Part shown: positions 6,425 to 14,892 of the stretch, one piece after another
How the letters are laid out: every line of letters begins with the position of its first letter
Numbering within the stretch: the stretch's first letter is position 1
Source of the DNA: Streptomyces globisporus
GTDB lineage: Bacteria; Actinomycetota; Actinomycetes; Streptomycetales; Streptomycetaceae
Length of the DNA stretch: 64,000 bases
Reading direction: 5' to 3'
Assembly: GCA_014649555.1 (NCBI GenBank)
Contig: BMTG01000007.1
Coordinates: 248,001-312,000 of the forward strand
Made by a program: the position numbers and the translations under genes
Notes under the pieces: generated by a model
Database searches by the model: none
Told to the model about the DNA's origin: nothing
What the model saw: only the letters and a program-made list of their open reading frames with translations

Positions 6425-9171
6425 CTCTGCGGTTTCAGCGTCAGCGTGTCGACGGTGGACGCGTCGACCGCTTCCGTCCCGAAGGACCAGTCGAGCAGTT
6501 CGCCGTCGACCCACTTGTCGGTCTGGTCGGTGTAGTGCGCGTTGAACGCGTGCCCGGAGGCCCCGCTGAGGTTGATCCAGCGGGACTTGTCCCAGTCCCC
6601 CACGTTGACGACCATGCGCATCGACGGCACCCAGACGACCTCGTAGCCGCTCGCAGCGTTCCAGCCGGTGGCGTTGACCGCCGCCTCGCCGCCTCCGAGG
6701 TTCCAGGGGCCGCGGTTGAGCGCCCGCTGGAGCAGGCCGGGGCCCTCGGTGCCGAGCGTCTGGTTCTTCAGCGTGAGCCGGTGCAGCCGGCCCCAGCTCC
6801 AGGTGGAGATGTTCTTGCCGAGCTTGGAGGTCAGCTCCCAGCGGGCGTCCTCCATCGCCCGGGCGAACAGGTCGTCCCGGTTCTCCAGAGCGTCCTCGCG
6901 GCCCCGGGCGGGCGCCTTCCACCACTCGTTGTCGGGGTCGTCCACGATGTCGTCGACCACCTGGAACCAGCGGTCGCCGCCGTCCGGCTGCGCGGTGTCG
7001 CCGTCCCGCTGGCCGCACTCGCGGACGAGCTTCTTCTGCGCATCGGCCGGGCCGCTGTTCTTGGCCGGCGGTACGTTGAGGCAGTCGCCCTTGACCCGCA
7101 TCTCCTTGGGCAGCTTGTTGCCGAAGGCGAGCTTCAGGATGTTGCGCCAGACGCCGTTGAAGTACGCGGCCGCCGCCGAGTCGGGCTCCTGGGTGTAGTC
7201 CCAGCCCTCCAGCAGCTTCTGGGCCTCGCGGACGCTCGGGTCGGGGATGTTGATCTTCTTCAGCTCGGGCACCAGCTGCGCGGCGATCTCGCTGAAGTTG
7301 TCCATCTGCATCTTCTGCATGTCATCGGTCGAGACCTTCTCGCCGCCCTTGATCTTGTCGGCGAGGAGGTCGTTGATCCGCTGGCTGCGGGCGCCGTAGC
7401 CCCAGTCCTTGGTCAGGAGGTGGGGGTACTTCTTCTCGTCGATGACGGCCTGGTTGGCGGTGACGATGTAGCCGCGGTCCGGGTTGTACTCGTAAGGCAG
7501 CTCGTCGAAGGGGATGTAGTCCTTCCACGCGTACTTCGGGTCCCAGCCCGGAGCCGGGACCGTACCGTCGAAACCTGCCGAGCGGACCGGGATCTTGCCG
7601 GGGGCCTGGTAGCCGATGTTGCCCTCGGTGTCGGCGTAGATGAGGTTCTGCGAGGGGACCTCGAAGTTCTGGGCGGCCGCCCGGAAGGTCGTGAAGTCCT
7701 TGGCCCGGTTGAGCGCGAAGACGGCGTCCATCGACTTGCCGGGCTGCAGCGCGGTCCACTTCAGCGCCACCGCGTACCCGTCGGCCCGGTCGGGGGCCGC
7801 GTTGCTGACGGGGGCCTTCTGGCCGACCTTGTCCAGTTCCTTGCTGCGGTCGGAGACCAGCGGGCCGTTGTTCGTCTCGCGGACGGTGATCGTCCGGTCC
7901 CGGCCGCCCGCGACCTTGATGGTCTCCTCGCGGGTCTTGAACGGCTTGGTCTCGCCGTCGTACAGATAGCCGTCGTCGGAGACCTTCTCCAGGAAGAGGT
8001 CGGTGACGTCCGCGCCCAGATTGGTCAGGCCCCAGGCGATGTCCTGGTTGTGACCGATGATCACACCGGGCATGCCGGAGAAGGTGTAGCCGGCCGTGTC
8101 GTACTGGCAGCTCGCCGAGAGCTTCCGGCAGTGCAGACCCATCTGGTACCAGAGGGAGGGCAGCATCGGCGCGAGGTGCGGGTCGTTCGCGAGCAGCGCC
8201 TTGCCGGACGTCGTGTGGTCGCCGCCGACGACCCAGGAGTTCGAGCCGATGCCGTTGCCGTTCGGGCCGAGCAGCGCCGGGATCTCGTCGAGGGTGTCGG
8301 AGAGCGCGGAGAGCTGGGTGTTCAGGCCCTCACCGGCGCCCTGGGGGGTCGTCGAGCCGACGGAGTCCGACGGGGTCGCCTCGGGGTCGAACTTCCCGGT
8401 GACCGGCGAGATCGCACCCTGCTCGACGATGGGCTTGTTCTGCTTGTACGGGTAGCCGGGGTACAGGTCCTCGATCTGGTCCTGGTCGAGGCGGCTGGTC
8501 AGCAGCGAACGGTCGATCTCGTCCTGCATGTTGCCGCGCAGGTCCCAGGCCATCGCCTTGAGCCAGGCCACCGAGTCGACCGGGGTCCACTCACCGGGCT
8601 TGTAGTCGTTGGTCAGGCCCAGCGCCGCGTACTCGACCGAGATGTCCCGGCCTTCCTTGCCCTTCAGATACGCGTTGACGCCCTCCGCGTACGCCTGGAG
8701 GTTCTTCTTGGTGCTCTCGTCGAGCACCTTGTCGTACTCCCTCTGCGCGACCTCCCGCCAGCCGAGCGTGCGCAGGAAGGCGTCGGTCTCCACCTGACCG
8801 GAACCGAACATCTCGGAGAGCCGGCCGGACGTCATGTGCCGCCGGACGTCCATCTCCCAGAAGCGGTCCTGGGCCTGGACGAAGCCCTGGGCGCGGAAGA
8901 GGTCGGCGTCGGAGTCCGCGTAGATCTGCGGAATCCCGTAGGAGTCGCGTTTGACCTCGACGTCGCCGGAAAGACCGTCGAGCGTTATCGATCCGGTGGT
9001 CTGCGGGTACGAGGCCCGCACGGTGGACACGGACCAGTACGCCCCGTACCCGACACCCGCGACGAGCGCCAGCACCAGGACGAGCACGAGCAGGCGGGCG
9101 CGTCGCCCCTTCTTCCTGCCGGGCTTCTTCGCGTCGGAAGGGCCGGAAGAGGCGGTTGTGTTGGCGGGCAT
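6421..9171 (-). CDS. Penicillin acylase family hydrolase (peptidase S45)
   Basis: 916 aa from the ATG at 9171 (AAGGA eight bases upstream); an in-frame start at 9291 is unsupported. A Lys/Arg-rich N-terminus and one hydrophobic segment (about residues 27-45) give a signal anchor, so the enzyme acts outside the membrane. It is an Ntn-hydrolase precursor: the alpha chain contains FRAQGFVQAQDRFWEMD, a spacer ends at NGNGIG, and the candidate nucleophile is the Ser in GSNSW (near residue 308), followed by LLANDPHL and later FNGVWRNIL and NLGGGEAAVNATGW. Autoproteolytic cleavage before that Ser is expected. The natural substrate (N-acyl compounds such as acyl-homoserine lactones, lipopeptides or beta-lactams) cannot be told. 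Confidence 0.88.
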   Translation of the reverse strand: MPANTTASSGPSDAKKPGRKKGRRARLLVLVLVLALVAGVGYGAYWSVSTVRASYPQTTGSITLDGLSGDVEVKRDSYGIPQIYADSDADLFRAQGFVQAQDRFWEMDVRRHMTSGRLSEMFGSGQVETDAFLRTLGWREVAQREYDKVLDESTKKNLQAYAEGVNAYLKGKEGRDISVEYAALGLTNDYKPGEWTPVDSVAWLKAMAWDLRGNMQDEIDRSLLTSRLDQDQIEDLYPGYPYKQNKPIVEQGAISPVTGKFDPEATPSDSVGSTTPQGAGEGLNTQLSALSDTLDEIPALLGPNGNGIGSNSWVVGGDHTTSGKALLANDPHLAPMLPSLWYQMGLHCRKLSASCQYDTAGYTFSGMPGVIIGHNQDIAWGLTNLGADVTDLFLEKVSDDGYLYDGETKPFKTREETIKVAGGRDRTITVRETNNGPLVSDRSKELDKVGQKAPVSNAAPDRADGYAVALKWTALQPGKSMDAVFALNRAKDFTTFRAAAQNFEVPSQNLIYADTEGNIGYQAPGKIPVRSAGFDGTVPAPGWDPKYAWKDYIPFDELPYEYNPDRGYIVTANQAVIDEKKYPHLLTKDWGYGARSQRINDLLADKIKGGEKVSTDDMQKMQMDNFSEIAAQLVPELKKINIPDPSVREAQKLLEGWDYTQEPDSAAAAYFNGVWRNILKLAFGNKLPKEMRVKGDCLNVPPAKNSGPADAQKKLVRECGQRDGDTAQPDGGDRWFQVVDDIVDDPDNEWWKAPARGREDALENRDDLFARAMEDARWELTSKLGKNISTWSWGRLHRLTLKNQTLGTEGPGLLQRALNRGPWNLGGGEAAVNATGWNAASGYEVVWVPSMRMVVNVGDWDKSRWINLSGASGHAFNAHYTDQTDKWVDGELLDWSFGTEAVDASTVDTLTLKPQS

Positions 9172-9306
9172 CGCTGTCCTTCGAGGGGGCAGGGTGGTCC
9201 TGGGAGTGCAGGAGCAACCATAGGCGCAGCGGAGAAGCCACTCGGACGCGGTATAGGGATGCATCCATTTGCGTCTTCCTCGTACGAACACTCGAAGCCG
9301 TCAAGA

Positions 9307-9320
9307 AATCGTTAACGATT
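9307..9320. promoter_or_regulatory. Perfect 14-bp palindrome AATCGTTAACGATT
   Basis: It lies in the 218-base gap between the divergent acylase and antiporter genes, 70 bases before the antiporter start, and stands out as AT-rich. TTGACG follows on the minus strand (9304-9299) as a possible -35 for the acylase gene. It is a candidate operator; the binding protein is unknown. Confidence 0.4.
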
Positions 9321-9389
9321 AGGTAAGGTAACGAAGTACCTGGCTGCCGGGGGCCGATCCGGCAGGCGCACGCAGGGAAGGAACGGACC

Positions 9390-11039
9390 CTGACTGTCCA
9401 CGCGCTCAACGAACTCCTGCTCGTCTGCTCGCTCGTCCTGCTCGTCGCCGTGGCGGCGGTACGGATCTCCTCGCGCAGCGGGCTCCCCAGCCTGCTCCTG
9501 TATCTCGGCATCGGGATCGCCCTGGGGCAGGACGGCATCTTCGACGTCAAGTTCGACAACGCCGAGCTGACGCAGGTGATCGGCTACGCCGCCCTGGTCG
9601 TCATCCTGGCCGAGGGCGGACTCGGGGCGAAGTGGAAAGAGGTCAAACCCGTCCTGCCCGCCGCCGCGGTGGTCTCCACCATCGGCGTCGCGATCAGCGT
9701 CGGCATCACCGCGTCCGCCGCGCATTACCTCGTCGGCCTGGACTGGCGTCAGGCGCTCATCATCGGCGCGGTCGTCTCCTCGACCGACGCCGCGGCCGTC
9801 TTCTCCGTGCTGCGCAGGGTGCCGCTGCCGCCCCGGATCACCGGTGTCCTGGAGGCCGAGTCCGGATTCAATGACGCTCCCGTCGTCATCATGGTCGTGG
9901 CGCTCTCCGCCGTCGGCCCGGTCGAGCACTGGTACATCCTGGTCGCGGAGATCGCGATGGAGCTGGCCATCGGCGCCGCGATCGGCATCGCGGTGGGCTG
10001 GCTGGGGTCTCTGGGGCTGCGGCACGTGGCACTGCCCGCCTCCGGCCTCTACCCGATCGCCGTGATGGCCATCGCCGTCTCGGCGTACGCGGCGGGCGCC
10101 ATGGCCCACGGCTCCGGGTTCCTCGCCGTCTACCTGGCCGCGATGATCCTCGGCAACTCCAAGCTGCCCCACTGGCCCGCCACACGTGGTTTCGCCGACG
10201 GGCTCGGCTGGCTGGCCCAGATCGGCATGTTCGTGCTGCTCGGCCTGCTGGTCACCCCGCACGACCTGGTCGACGACTTCTGGCCGGCCGTCGTGGTGGG
10301 CCTGGTGCTGACCATGGTGGCGCGGCCGGTGTCGGTCTTCCTGAGCCTCGCGCCGTTCCGGCTGCCGGCCCGCGAGAAGGCCCTCATGTCCTGGGCCGGG
10401 CTGCGCGGGGCGGTGCCCATCATCCTGGCGACCATTCCGATGGTGTCCGGGGTGCAGGGCAGTACGCGCATCTTCAACATCGTCTTCGTCCTGGTCATCG
10501 TCTACACCCTGATCCAGGGCCCGACGCTGCCCTGGGTCGCGAGCAAGCTGAACATCGCCGAGGACCCGGCCGAGGCCGACGACCTGGGCATCGAGTCGGC
10601 CCCCCTGGAGCGGCTGCGCGGCCATCTGCTGTCGGTCGCCATTCCCACGAAGTCGAAGATGCACGGTGTCGAGGTCGGCGAGCTGCGGCTCCCTGCCGGC
10701 GCCGCCGTCACGCTGGTGGTCCGGGAGAACCAGAGCTTCGTGCCCTCCCCGGCGACGGTGCTCCGGCGCGGGGACGAGCTGCTGGTGGTGGCCACCGACC
10801 CGGTGCGCGACCGGACGGAGGAACGCCTGCGGGCGGTCGCCGAGGGCGGCAAGCTGGCCGGCTGGCTGGGCACGGGCGGATCCCCGGCTTCCGGGACCCC
10901 CGGCGCCACCGGCCCCCAGGGCGGGTCGGCCATCCCCCAGGCGATGAAACTGGCCAAGAAGCTCGGCGGCGCCGGTGCCGACACCCGTACCGGCGTCAAC
11001 GGGAGCGGCAGTGGCAGCGGCACGAAGACCCGCCCGTGA
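9390..11039 (+). CDS. Potassium/proton antiporter, CPA1 type with TrkA-C domain
   Basis: 549 aa from a CTG at 9390, preceded by GGAAGGA with about seven bases spacing; it restores the first helix (TVHALNELLLVCSLVLLVAVAAVR), while the next start, a GTG at 9450, would cut into it. About twelve membrane helices follow, with exchanger motifs SSTDAAAVFSVLR and AESGFNDAPV, the latter carrying the Asn-Asp pair of CPA antiporters. After about residue 400 a soluble regulatory TrkA-C/RCK-C-like domain appears (KMHGVEVGELRLPAGAAV and RRGDELLVVATD). It ends in a Gly/Pro-rich tail. Expected role: K+ (or Na+) efflux against H+ for pH and ion balance. Confidence 0.88.
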   Translation: MTVHALNELLLVCSLVLLVAVAAVRISSRSGLPSLLLYLGIGIALGQDGIFDVKFDNAELTQVIGYAALVVILAEGGLGAKWKEVKPVLPAAAVVSTIGVAISVGITASAAHYLVGLDWRQALIIGAVVSSTDAAAVFSVLRRVPLPPRITGVLEAESGFNDAPVVIMVVALSAVGPVEHWYILVAEIAMELAIGAAIGIAVGWLGSLGLRHVALPASGLYPIAVMAIAVSAYAAGAMAHGSGFLAVYLAAMILGNSKLPHWPATRGFADGLGWLAQIGMFVLLGLLVTPHDLVDDFWPAVVVGLVLTMVARPVSVFLSLAPFRLPAREKALMSWAGLRGAVPIILATIPMVSGVQGSTRIFNIVFVLVIVYTLIQGPTLPWVASKLNIAEDPAEADDLGIESAPLERLRGHLLSVAIPTKSKMHGVEVGELRLPAGAAVTLVVRENQSFVPSPATVLRRGDELLVVATDPVRDRTEERLRAVAEGGKLAGWLGTGGSPASGTPGATGPQGGSAIPQAMKLAKKLGGAGADTRTGVNGSGSGSGTKTRP

Positions 11040-11373
11040 GCCTCTTAGAGGTGGCGTCACAGGCAACTTGCGACAAACGCGTCGTAGATCACAGGCTGAT
11101 ACGAAAGCCCTGTGCGCATTCACAGGCGCACAGGGCTTCCTACCTGTAGCATGAAGGCAAACCTGATCGACCAACTCTGTCTGATGCAGAGCTGGCGCGA
11201 CCGTATGGCGGTCGTGGTGTCTCTTCGCCCGGCGTTTCTTCGCCGATGGCAGCGAGTCGCCCGGCATCTACCGCAGTTCCGCGCGAAGAGGACAGCTCTC
11301 GGCCGCTTCCGTCCGGCCCGCCCCACAAGGGCGCCGGGAAGCAGGGCCACCAGGCGGCAGAAAGGCAAGGACC
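11040..11373 (+). promoter_or_regulatory. 334-base leader with hairpin upstream of MFS gene
   Basis: No convincing gene is seen. A perfect 12-bp hairpin (11105-11116 with 11127-11138, ten-base loop) sits in the first third and may end the antiporter transcript. Downstream, an ATG at 11151 opens a frame starting MKANLIDQLCLMQSWRDR that runs without a stop into the next gene in another frame; it lacks a ribosome site and is called here only as leader sequence. Confidence 0.45.
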
Positions 11374-12654
11374 GTGGCGACCACGGTCTCCGACCGCCCC
11401 GGATACGGGCAACTGCTGCGCACCCCCGGTGCGTGGACCTTCCTCCTCCCCGGCTTCGCCGCACGGCAGCCCTTCGCGATGCTCACCATCGGCATCGTCC
11501 TCCTCGTGCAGCACACGACCGGCTCGTTCGGCAGCGCGGGCGCCGTCGCGGCGGTCTCCGGCGTCTCCATGGCGCTGTTCGCCCCGCAGAGCGGCAAACT
11601 CGCCGACCGGTTCGGCCAGCGTGCCGTCCTGGTGCCCGGGGTCCTGCTCCACGCCGTCTCCGTGAGCGCCCTGACCGCAATGGCGCTGGCGGACGCGCCC
11701 CTGTGGGCGCTGTTCGCCGCCGCTGTGCCGACCGGTGCGTCGATCCCGCAGATCGGCCCCATGGTGCGGGCCCGCTGGGCGGCGATGCTGGGGGCGACCC
11801 CCGACCGGCCCGCCTCCCCGCTGATGTCCACCGCTGCCGCGTTCGAGTCGGTGACGGACGAGTTCACGTTCGTCCTGGGCCCGGTGATCGCCACCGCGCT
11901 GTGCACCGGCGTGCACCCGGCGGCCGGACTGATCACGGAAGCCGCCCTGACCCTGGTCGGCGGCCTCCTCTTCGCCGCGCAGCGCGCCACCCAGCCCGCA
12001 CCTCGTGCCAAGGCCACCGCGGCCGAACCGCACGCCTCTGCGCTCTCCATTCCTGGCGTGCGCGTCCTGGCCGTCACCTTCCTGGGCATCGGCGCGGTCT
12101 TCGGCGGAATGCAGGTCTCGCTGACCGCGTTCTCCGAGGAGATCGGCCACCCCGGGGTCAACGGGGTCCTCTACGGGATCTTCGCGGCGGGCAACATGCT
12201 GGCGGGCATCGCCTGCGGCGCCATCGCCTGGAAGAGCAGCCCGCGCCGCCGGCTGATCGTCGGGTACGTGGCGCTGACCCTGACCGCGTCCGGCCTGTGG
12301 GCCGTGCACTCGGTGCCCCTGCTCGCCGGGCTCGGCCTGCTGGTCGGCCTCTGCATCGCCCCGGCCCTGATCAGCGGTTACACCCTGGTCGAGGCGCTGG
12401 TACCCGCCACCGCCCGCACCGAGGCCTTCACCTGGCTGACGGGCGCGGTGGCACTCGGACAGGCGGCGGCCGTGACCGTGGCGGGGCGACTCGCCGACGC
12501 CCACGGCGCGAGCACCGGATTCCTGGTCCCCCTGGCCGGAACCGTCCTGGCCCTGATGACCCTGCTCGCCCTGCGCTCCCGGCTGACTCCGAGGTCCCAG
12601 GGCCGCACGGTGGCACGTGGGATCGGTCACCGCGAGCCGGTCACGGTGGACTGA
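11374..12654 (+). CDS. MFS transporter (12-helix exporter type)
   Basis: 426 aa from a GTG with AAGG nearby. Twelve hydrophobic segments in two halves of six. The cytoplasmic loop between helices 2 and 3 reads SGKLADRFGQRA, the classic MFS motif A region. There is no periplasmic binding domain and no fused regulator, so a drug or metabolite exporter is most likely; the substrate is unknown. It stands alone behind a long leader, followed by the CIRCE-controlled fmdB gene on the same strand 66 bases later. Confidence 0.85.
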   Translation: MATTVSDRPGYGQLLRTPGAWTFLLPGFAARQPFAMLTIGIVLLVQHTTGSFGSAGAVAAVSGVSMALFAPQSGKLADRFGQRAVLVPGVLLHAVSVSALTAMALADAPLWALFAAAVPTGASIPQIGPMVRARWAAMLGATPDRPASPLMSTAAAFESVTDEFTFVLGPVIATALCTGVHPAAGLITEAALTLVGGLLFAAQRATQPAPRAKATAAEPHASALSIPGVRVLAVTFLGIGAVFGGMQVSLTAFSEEIGHPGVNGVLYGIFAAGNMLAGIACGAIAWKSSPRRRLIVGYVALTLTASGLWAVHSVPLLAGLGLLVGLCIAPALISGYTLVEALVPATARTEAFTWLTGAVALGQAAAVTVAGRLADAHGASTGFLVPLAGTVLALMTLLALRSRLTPRSQGRTVARGIGHREPVTVD

Positions 12655-12684
12655 TCCGACGGAATACGTCAGTATGGAGCGTCG

Positions 12685-12711
12685 TTAGCACTCACTGAGT
12701 GAGAGTGCCAG
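12685..12711 (+). promoter_or_regulatory. CIRCE element (HrcA operator)
   Basis: TTAGCACTC, nine bases, GAGTGCCAG. The left arm and the 9-base spacer match the CIRCE consensus exactly and the right arm differs at two outer positions; GAGTGCCA arms are usual in Streptomyces. It ends nine bases before the GTG of the fmdB gene and overlaps the ribosome-binding region, so HrcA binding should block this gene's expression until heat shock. Confidence 0.85.
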
Positions 12712-12720
12712 GAGGAGCAA

Positions 12721-13062
12721 GTGCCGACCTATCAGTACCAGTGCACCGAGTGCGGCGAGGGCCTCGAGGCGGTGCAGAAGTTCACCGATGATGCCCTGAC
12801 CGTGTGCCCGAGCTGCGACGGACGCCTCAAGAAGGTGTTCTCCGCGGTCGGCATCGTCTTCAAGGGTTCCGGCTTCTACCGGAACGACAGCCGCGGCTCC
12901 TCGTCGAGCAGCACGCCGGCGTCCACGGCCTCGAAGTCGTCCGACTCGGGTTCGTCCTCGTCGTCGACGGGCTCGGACACGAAGTCGAGCGCCTCGTCGT
13001 CCGCCTCCTCCTCGTCGTCGGCCCCCGCGTCGGCCTCGTCGAGCGGTACGTCGGCCGCCTGA
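12721..13062 (+). CDS. FmdB-family zinc-ribbon protein, Ruc-like
   Basis: 113 aa, GTG start with a strong AGGAGGAG. The first 60 residues are an FmdB zinc ribbon with Cys at 8, 11, 29 and 32 (CTEC and CPSC), then KKVFSAVGIVFKGSGFYRND. The remaining half is almost pure Ser/Ala/Thr and should be disordered. A zinc ribbon with a disordered tail, under CIRCE control, matches Rv0991c (Ruc) of Mycobacterium tuberculosis, described as a redox-regulated chaperone in the HrcA regulon. The assignment to that role is by analogy. A strong terminator follows, so it is a one-gene unit. Confidence 0.88.
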   Translation: MPTYQYQCTECGEGLEAVQKFTDDALTVCPSCDGRLKKVFSAVGIVFKGSGFYRNDSRGSSSSSTPASTASKSSDSGSSSSSTGSDTKSSASSSASSSSSAPASASSSGTSAA

Positions 13063-13092
13063 GCCACGTACGCACGCACCACCCGCCTTTTC

Positions 13093-13134
13093 ACCGGACC
13101 CCGCCGAGACTTCTCGGCGGGGTCCGGTCGTTTC
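13093..13134 (+). terminator. Terminator after fmdB
   Basis: A perfect 16-bp stem (13093-13108 with 13113-13128) with a four-base loop, followed by a short T-containing stretch. Confidence 0.85.
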
Positions 13135-13168
13135 CCCCGCGCGGCACCCCTGCGGATACGGTGACCGC

Positions 13169-14053
13169 ATGGTGAACGCACATACGGAAACGAACTCCGG
13201 TACGGGTACGGCGGGGGCCGAGGGGTCCGCGGAGATCGGTGTCATCGGCGGCTCGGGCTTCTACTCCTTCCTGGAGGACGTCACCGAGGTCGCCGTGGAC
13301 ACCCCCTACGGCAAGCCGAGCGACTCGGTCTTCCTCGGCGAGCTCGGCGGCCGCCGGGTGGCCTTCCTGCCCCGCCACGGACGCGGCCACCACCTGCCGC
13401 CGCACCGCATCAACTACCGGGCCAACCTGTGGGCGCTGCGCTCCGTCGGGGTCCGGCAGGTGCTCGGGCCGTGCGCGGTGGGCGGGCTGCGGCCGGAGTT
13501 CGGGCCGGGCACCCTGCTCGTCCCCGACCAGCTGGTGGACCGCACGAAGACCCGCGTGCAGACCTACTACGACGGTGAGACCCGGGCCGACGGCACCGTG
13601 CCGAACGTCGTCCACCTGGGCTTCGCCGACCCGTACTGCCCCGAGGGCCGCAAGGCGGCGCTCACGGCGGCCCGCGGCCGGGACTGGGAGCCGGTGGACG
13701 GCGGCACCCTGGTGGTGGTCGAGGGCCCCCGGTTCTCGACCCGCGCGGAGTCGCGCTGGCACGCGGCGATGGGCTGGTCCGTCGTGGGCATGACGGGGCA
13801 CCCCGAGGCGGTCCTCGCCCGGGAACTGGGGCTCTGCTACACCACGATGACCCTGGTGACCGACCTGGACGCGGGGGCCGAGGCCGGCGAGGGCGTCTCG
13901 CACGAGGAGGTGCTCCAGGTGTTCGCGGCCAATGTGGACCGGCTGCGCTCGGTGCTGTTCGACGCGGTGGCGGGGCTGCCGAAGAGCGAGAGCCGCAACT
14001 GCACGTGCGCCCACGCGCTGGACGGGATCGACACGGGGATCACGCTGCCGTAG
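13169..14053 (+). CDS. mtnP: S-methyl-5'-thioadenosine phosphorylase
   Basis: 294 aa. It splits methylthioadenosine with phosphate into adenine and methylthioribose-1-phosphate (methionine salvage). After a Gly/Thr-rich leader of about 20 residues, the phosphate loop IGVIGGSGFYS appears, then PRHGRGHHLPPHRINYRANLWAL split across the active site, EGPRFSTRAESR, and the base/ribose-binding VGMTGHPEAVLARELGLCY. The C-terminal SRNCTCAHALDG is typical of actinobacterial members. It is flanked by terminators on both sides, so is monocistronic. Confidence 0.93.
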   Translation: MVNAHTETNSGTGTAGAEGSAEIGVIGGSGFYSFLEDVTEVAVDTPYGKPSDSVFLGELGGRRVAFLPRHGRGHHLPPHRINYRANLWALRSVGVRQVLGPCAVGGLRPEFGPGTLLVPDQLVDRTKTRVQTYYDGETRADGTVPNVVHLGFADPYCPEGRKAALTAARGRDWEPVDGGTLVVVEGPRFSTRAESRWHAAMGWSVVGMTGHPEAVLARELGLCYTTMTLVTDLDAGAEAGEGVSHEEVLQVFAANVDRLRSVLFDAVAGLPKSESRNCTCAHALDGIDTGITLP

Positions 14054-14169
14054 CGGGAGGCGGCTGCCGCTCGGGCAGGGCGGAACTCACCGATCGGGTG
14101 ACGGAGTTGTCCACAGTCCGGGGGCTGTCCACAGGCCGCAGCGGGATCTGCCCGGACGCGGGAAGGTGA

Positions 14170-14211
14170 GGGGAGTCCGGCCGGGTCACACCGGTCCGGA
14201 CTCCCCTTTCC
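14170..14211 (+). terminator. Terminator after mtnP
   Basis: GGGGAGTCCGG (14170-14180) pairs perfectly with CCGGACTCCCC (14196-14206), with a 15-base loop that itself has a CCGG dyad; TTTCCC follows. Confidence 0.75.
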
Positions 14212-14257
14212 CTTGCGCATGTCCTTGCGCTCGTCCGCACTGATCCCGGGTGGTGCC

Positions 14258-14779
14258 ATGTCCACTTCTTCCTCTCCCTCCTCCTGTCCTGCCCCGGTGC
14301 CCGCCCCGTGCGGGGTGGGGCCGTTCGGACCCTTGCGGGTGCGGGGCGGTGGCGCGGACCGGCTGCGGCGAATGCTGCGCCGCCATCGGCGTGCGGCGGC
14401 CGCGGGGCTGGCGCTGGCGGGCGCGGCGCTGGCCACCACGGGCCTGAGCAGCGCTGACGGAGGGGCCGGCCCACCGGACGATCCGCCGGGGGCTGGCCGG
14501 TCTCCGGTGCGGCTGGTCTCCGCGCCGGTCCGGATCGCGGATCCGGAGACCGTACGACTGCTGCGGCCGGGAGACCGGGTCGATGTGATCGCGGTGGGCG
14601 ATACGGGCGGCGAGGACGCGCGCGTGGTGGCCCGAGGGGCGCGGGTGGCGAAGGTGCCGCCTGCGTCGACGGGGGCCGGGGCGCTGGTGGTGCTGTCCGT
14701 GGAGCGGCCGACGGCGACGGCACTGCTCGGTGCCGGCACGTCGGGGCGGCTGGCCGTGGCGGTATCCGATGCGAACTGA
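14258..14779 (+). CDS. SAF-domain protein, CpaB/RcpC-like
   Basis: 173 aa from the ATG at 14258; an ATG at 14213 is in frame but lies against the terminator. A basic stretch (DRLRRMLRRHRRAAAAG) precedes one hydrophobic helix (about residues 52-68), then an exported beta-rich domain. VRIADPETVRLLRPGDRVDVIAV resembles the SAF/RcpC segment of Flp-pilus CpaB proteins. It is shorter than true CpaB (usually 250 or more residues) and no tad genes are nearby, so a pilus role is unproven. The start remains uncertain because no strong ribosome site is seen. Confidence 0.6.
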   Translation: MSTSSSPSSCPAPVPAPCGVGPFGPLRVRGGGADRLRRMLRRHRRAAAAGLALAGAALATTGLSSADGGAGPPDDPPGAGRSPVRLVSAPVRIADPETVRLLRPGDRVDVIAVGDTGGEDARVVARGARVAKVPPASTGAGALVVLSVERPTATALLGAGTSGRLAVAVSDAN

Positions 14780-14892
14780 CGTTCTTTCACCGCACCCGTG
14801 GGAATCGGCGGATTGGACAGTCCCGCCTTCTCCCGCCTTGGGTGGTGGGGCAGTGTGCTCCCCTCACCATCCATGCGAAGGAAGGCTCACCC

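Noticed and set aside
5800-9315. A long open frame on the plus strand across the acylase gene
   Set aside because: It is the antisense of the acylase gene; high GC keeps antisense frames open. Its protein is Val/Leu/Gly/Arg-rich without any family motif.
11151-11373. Frame beginning MKANLIDQLCLMQSWRDR as a leader peptide
   Set aside because: No ribosome-binding site and the frame runs on into the next gene; kept only as part of the leader region.
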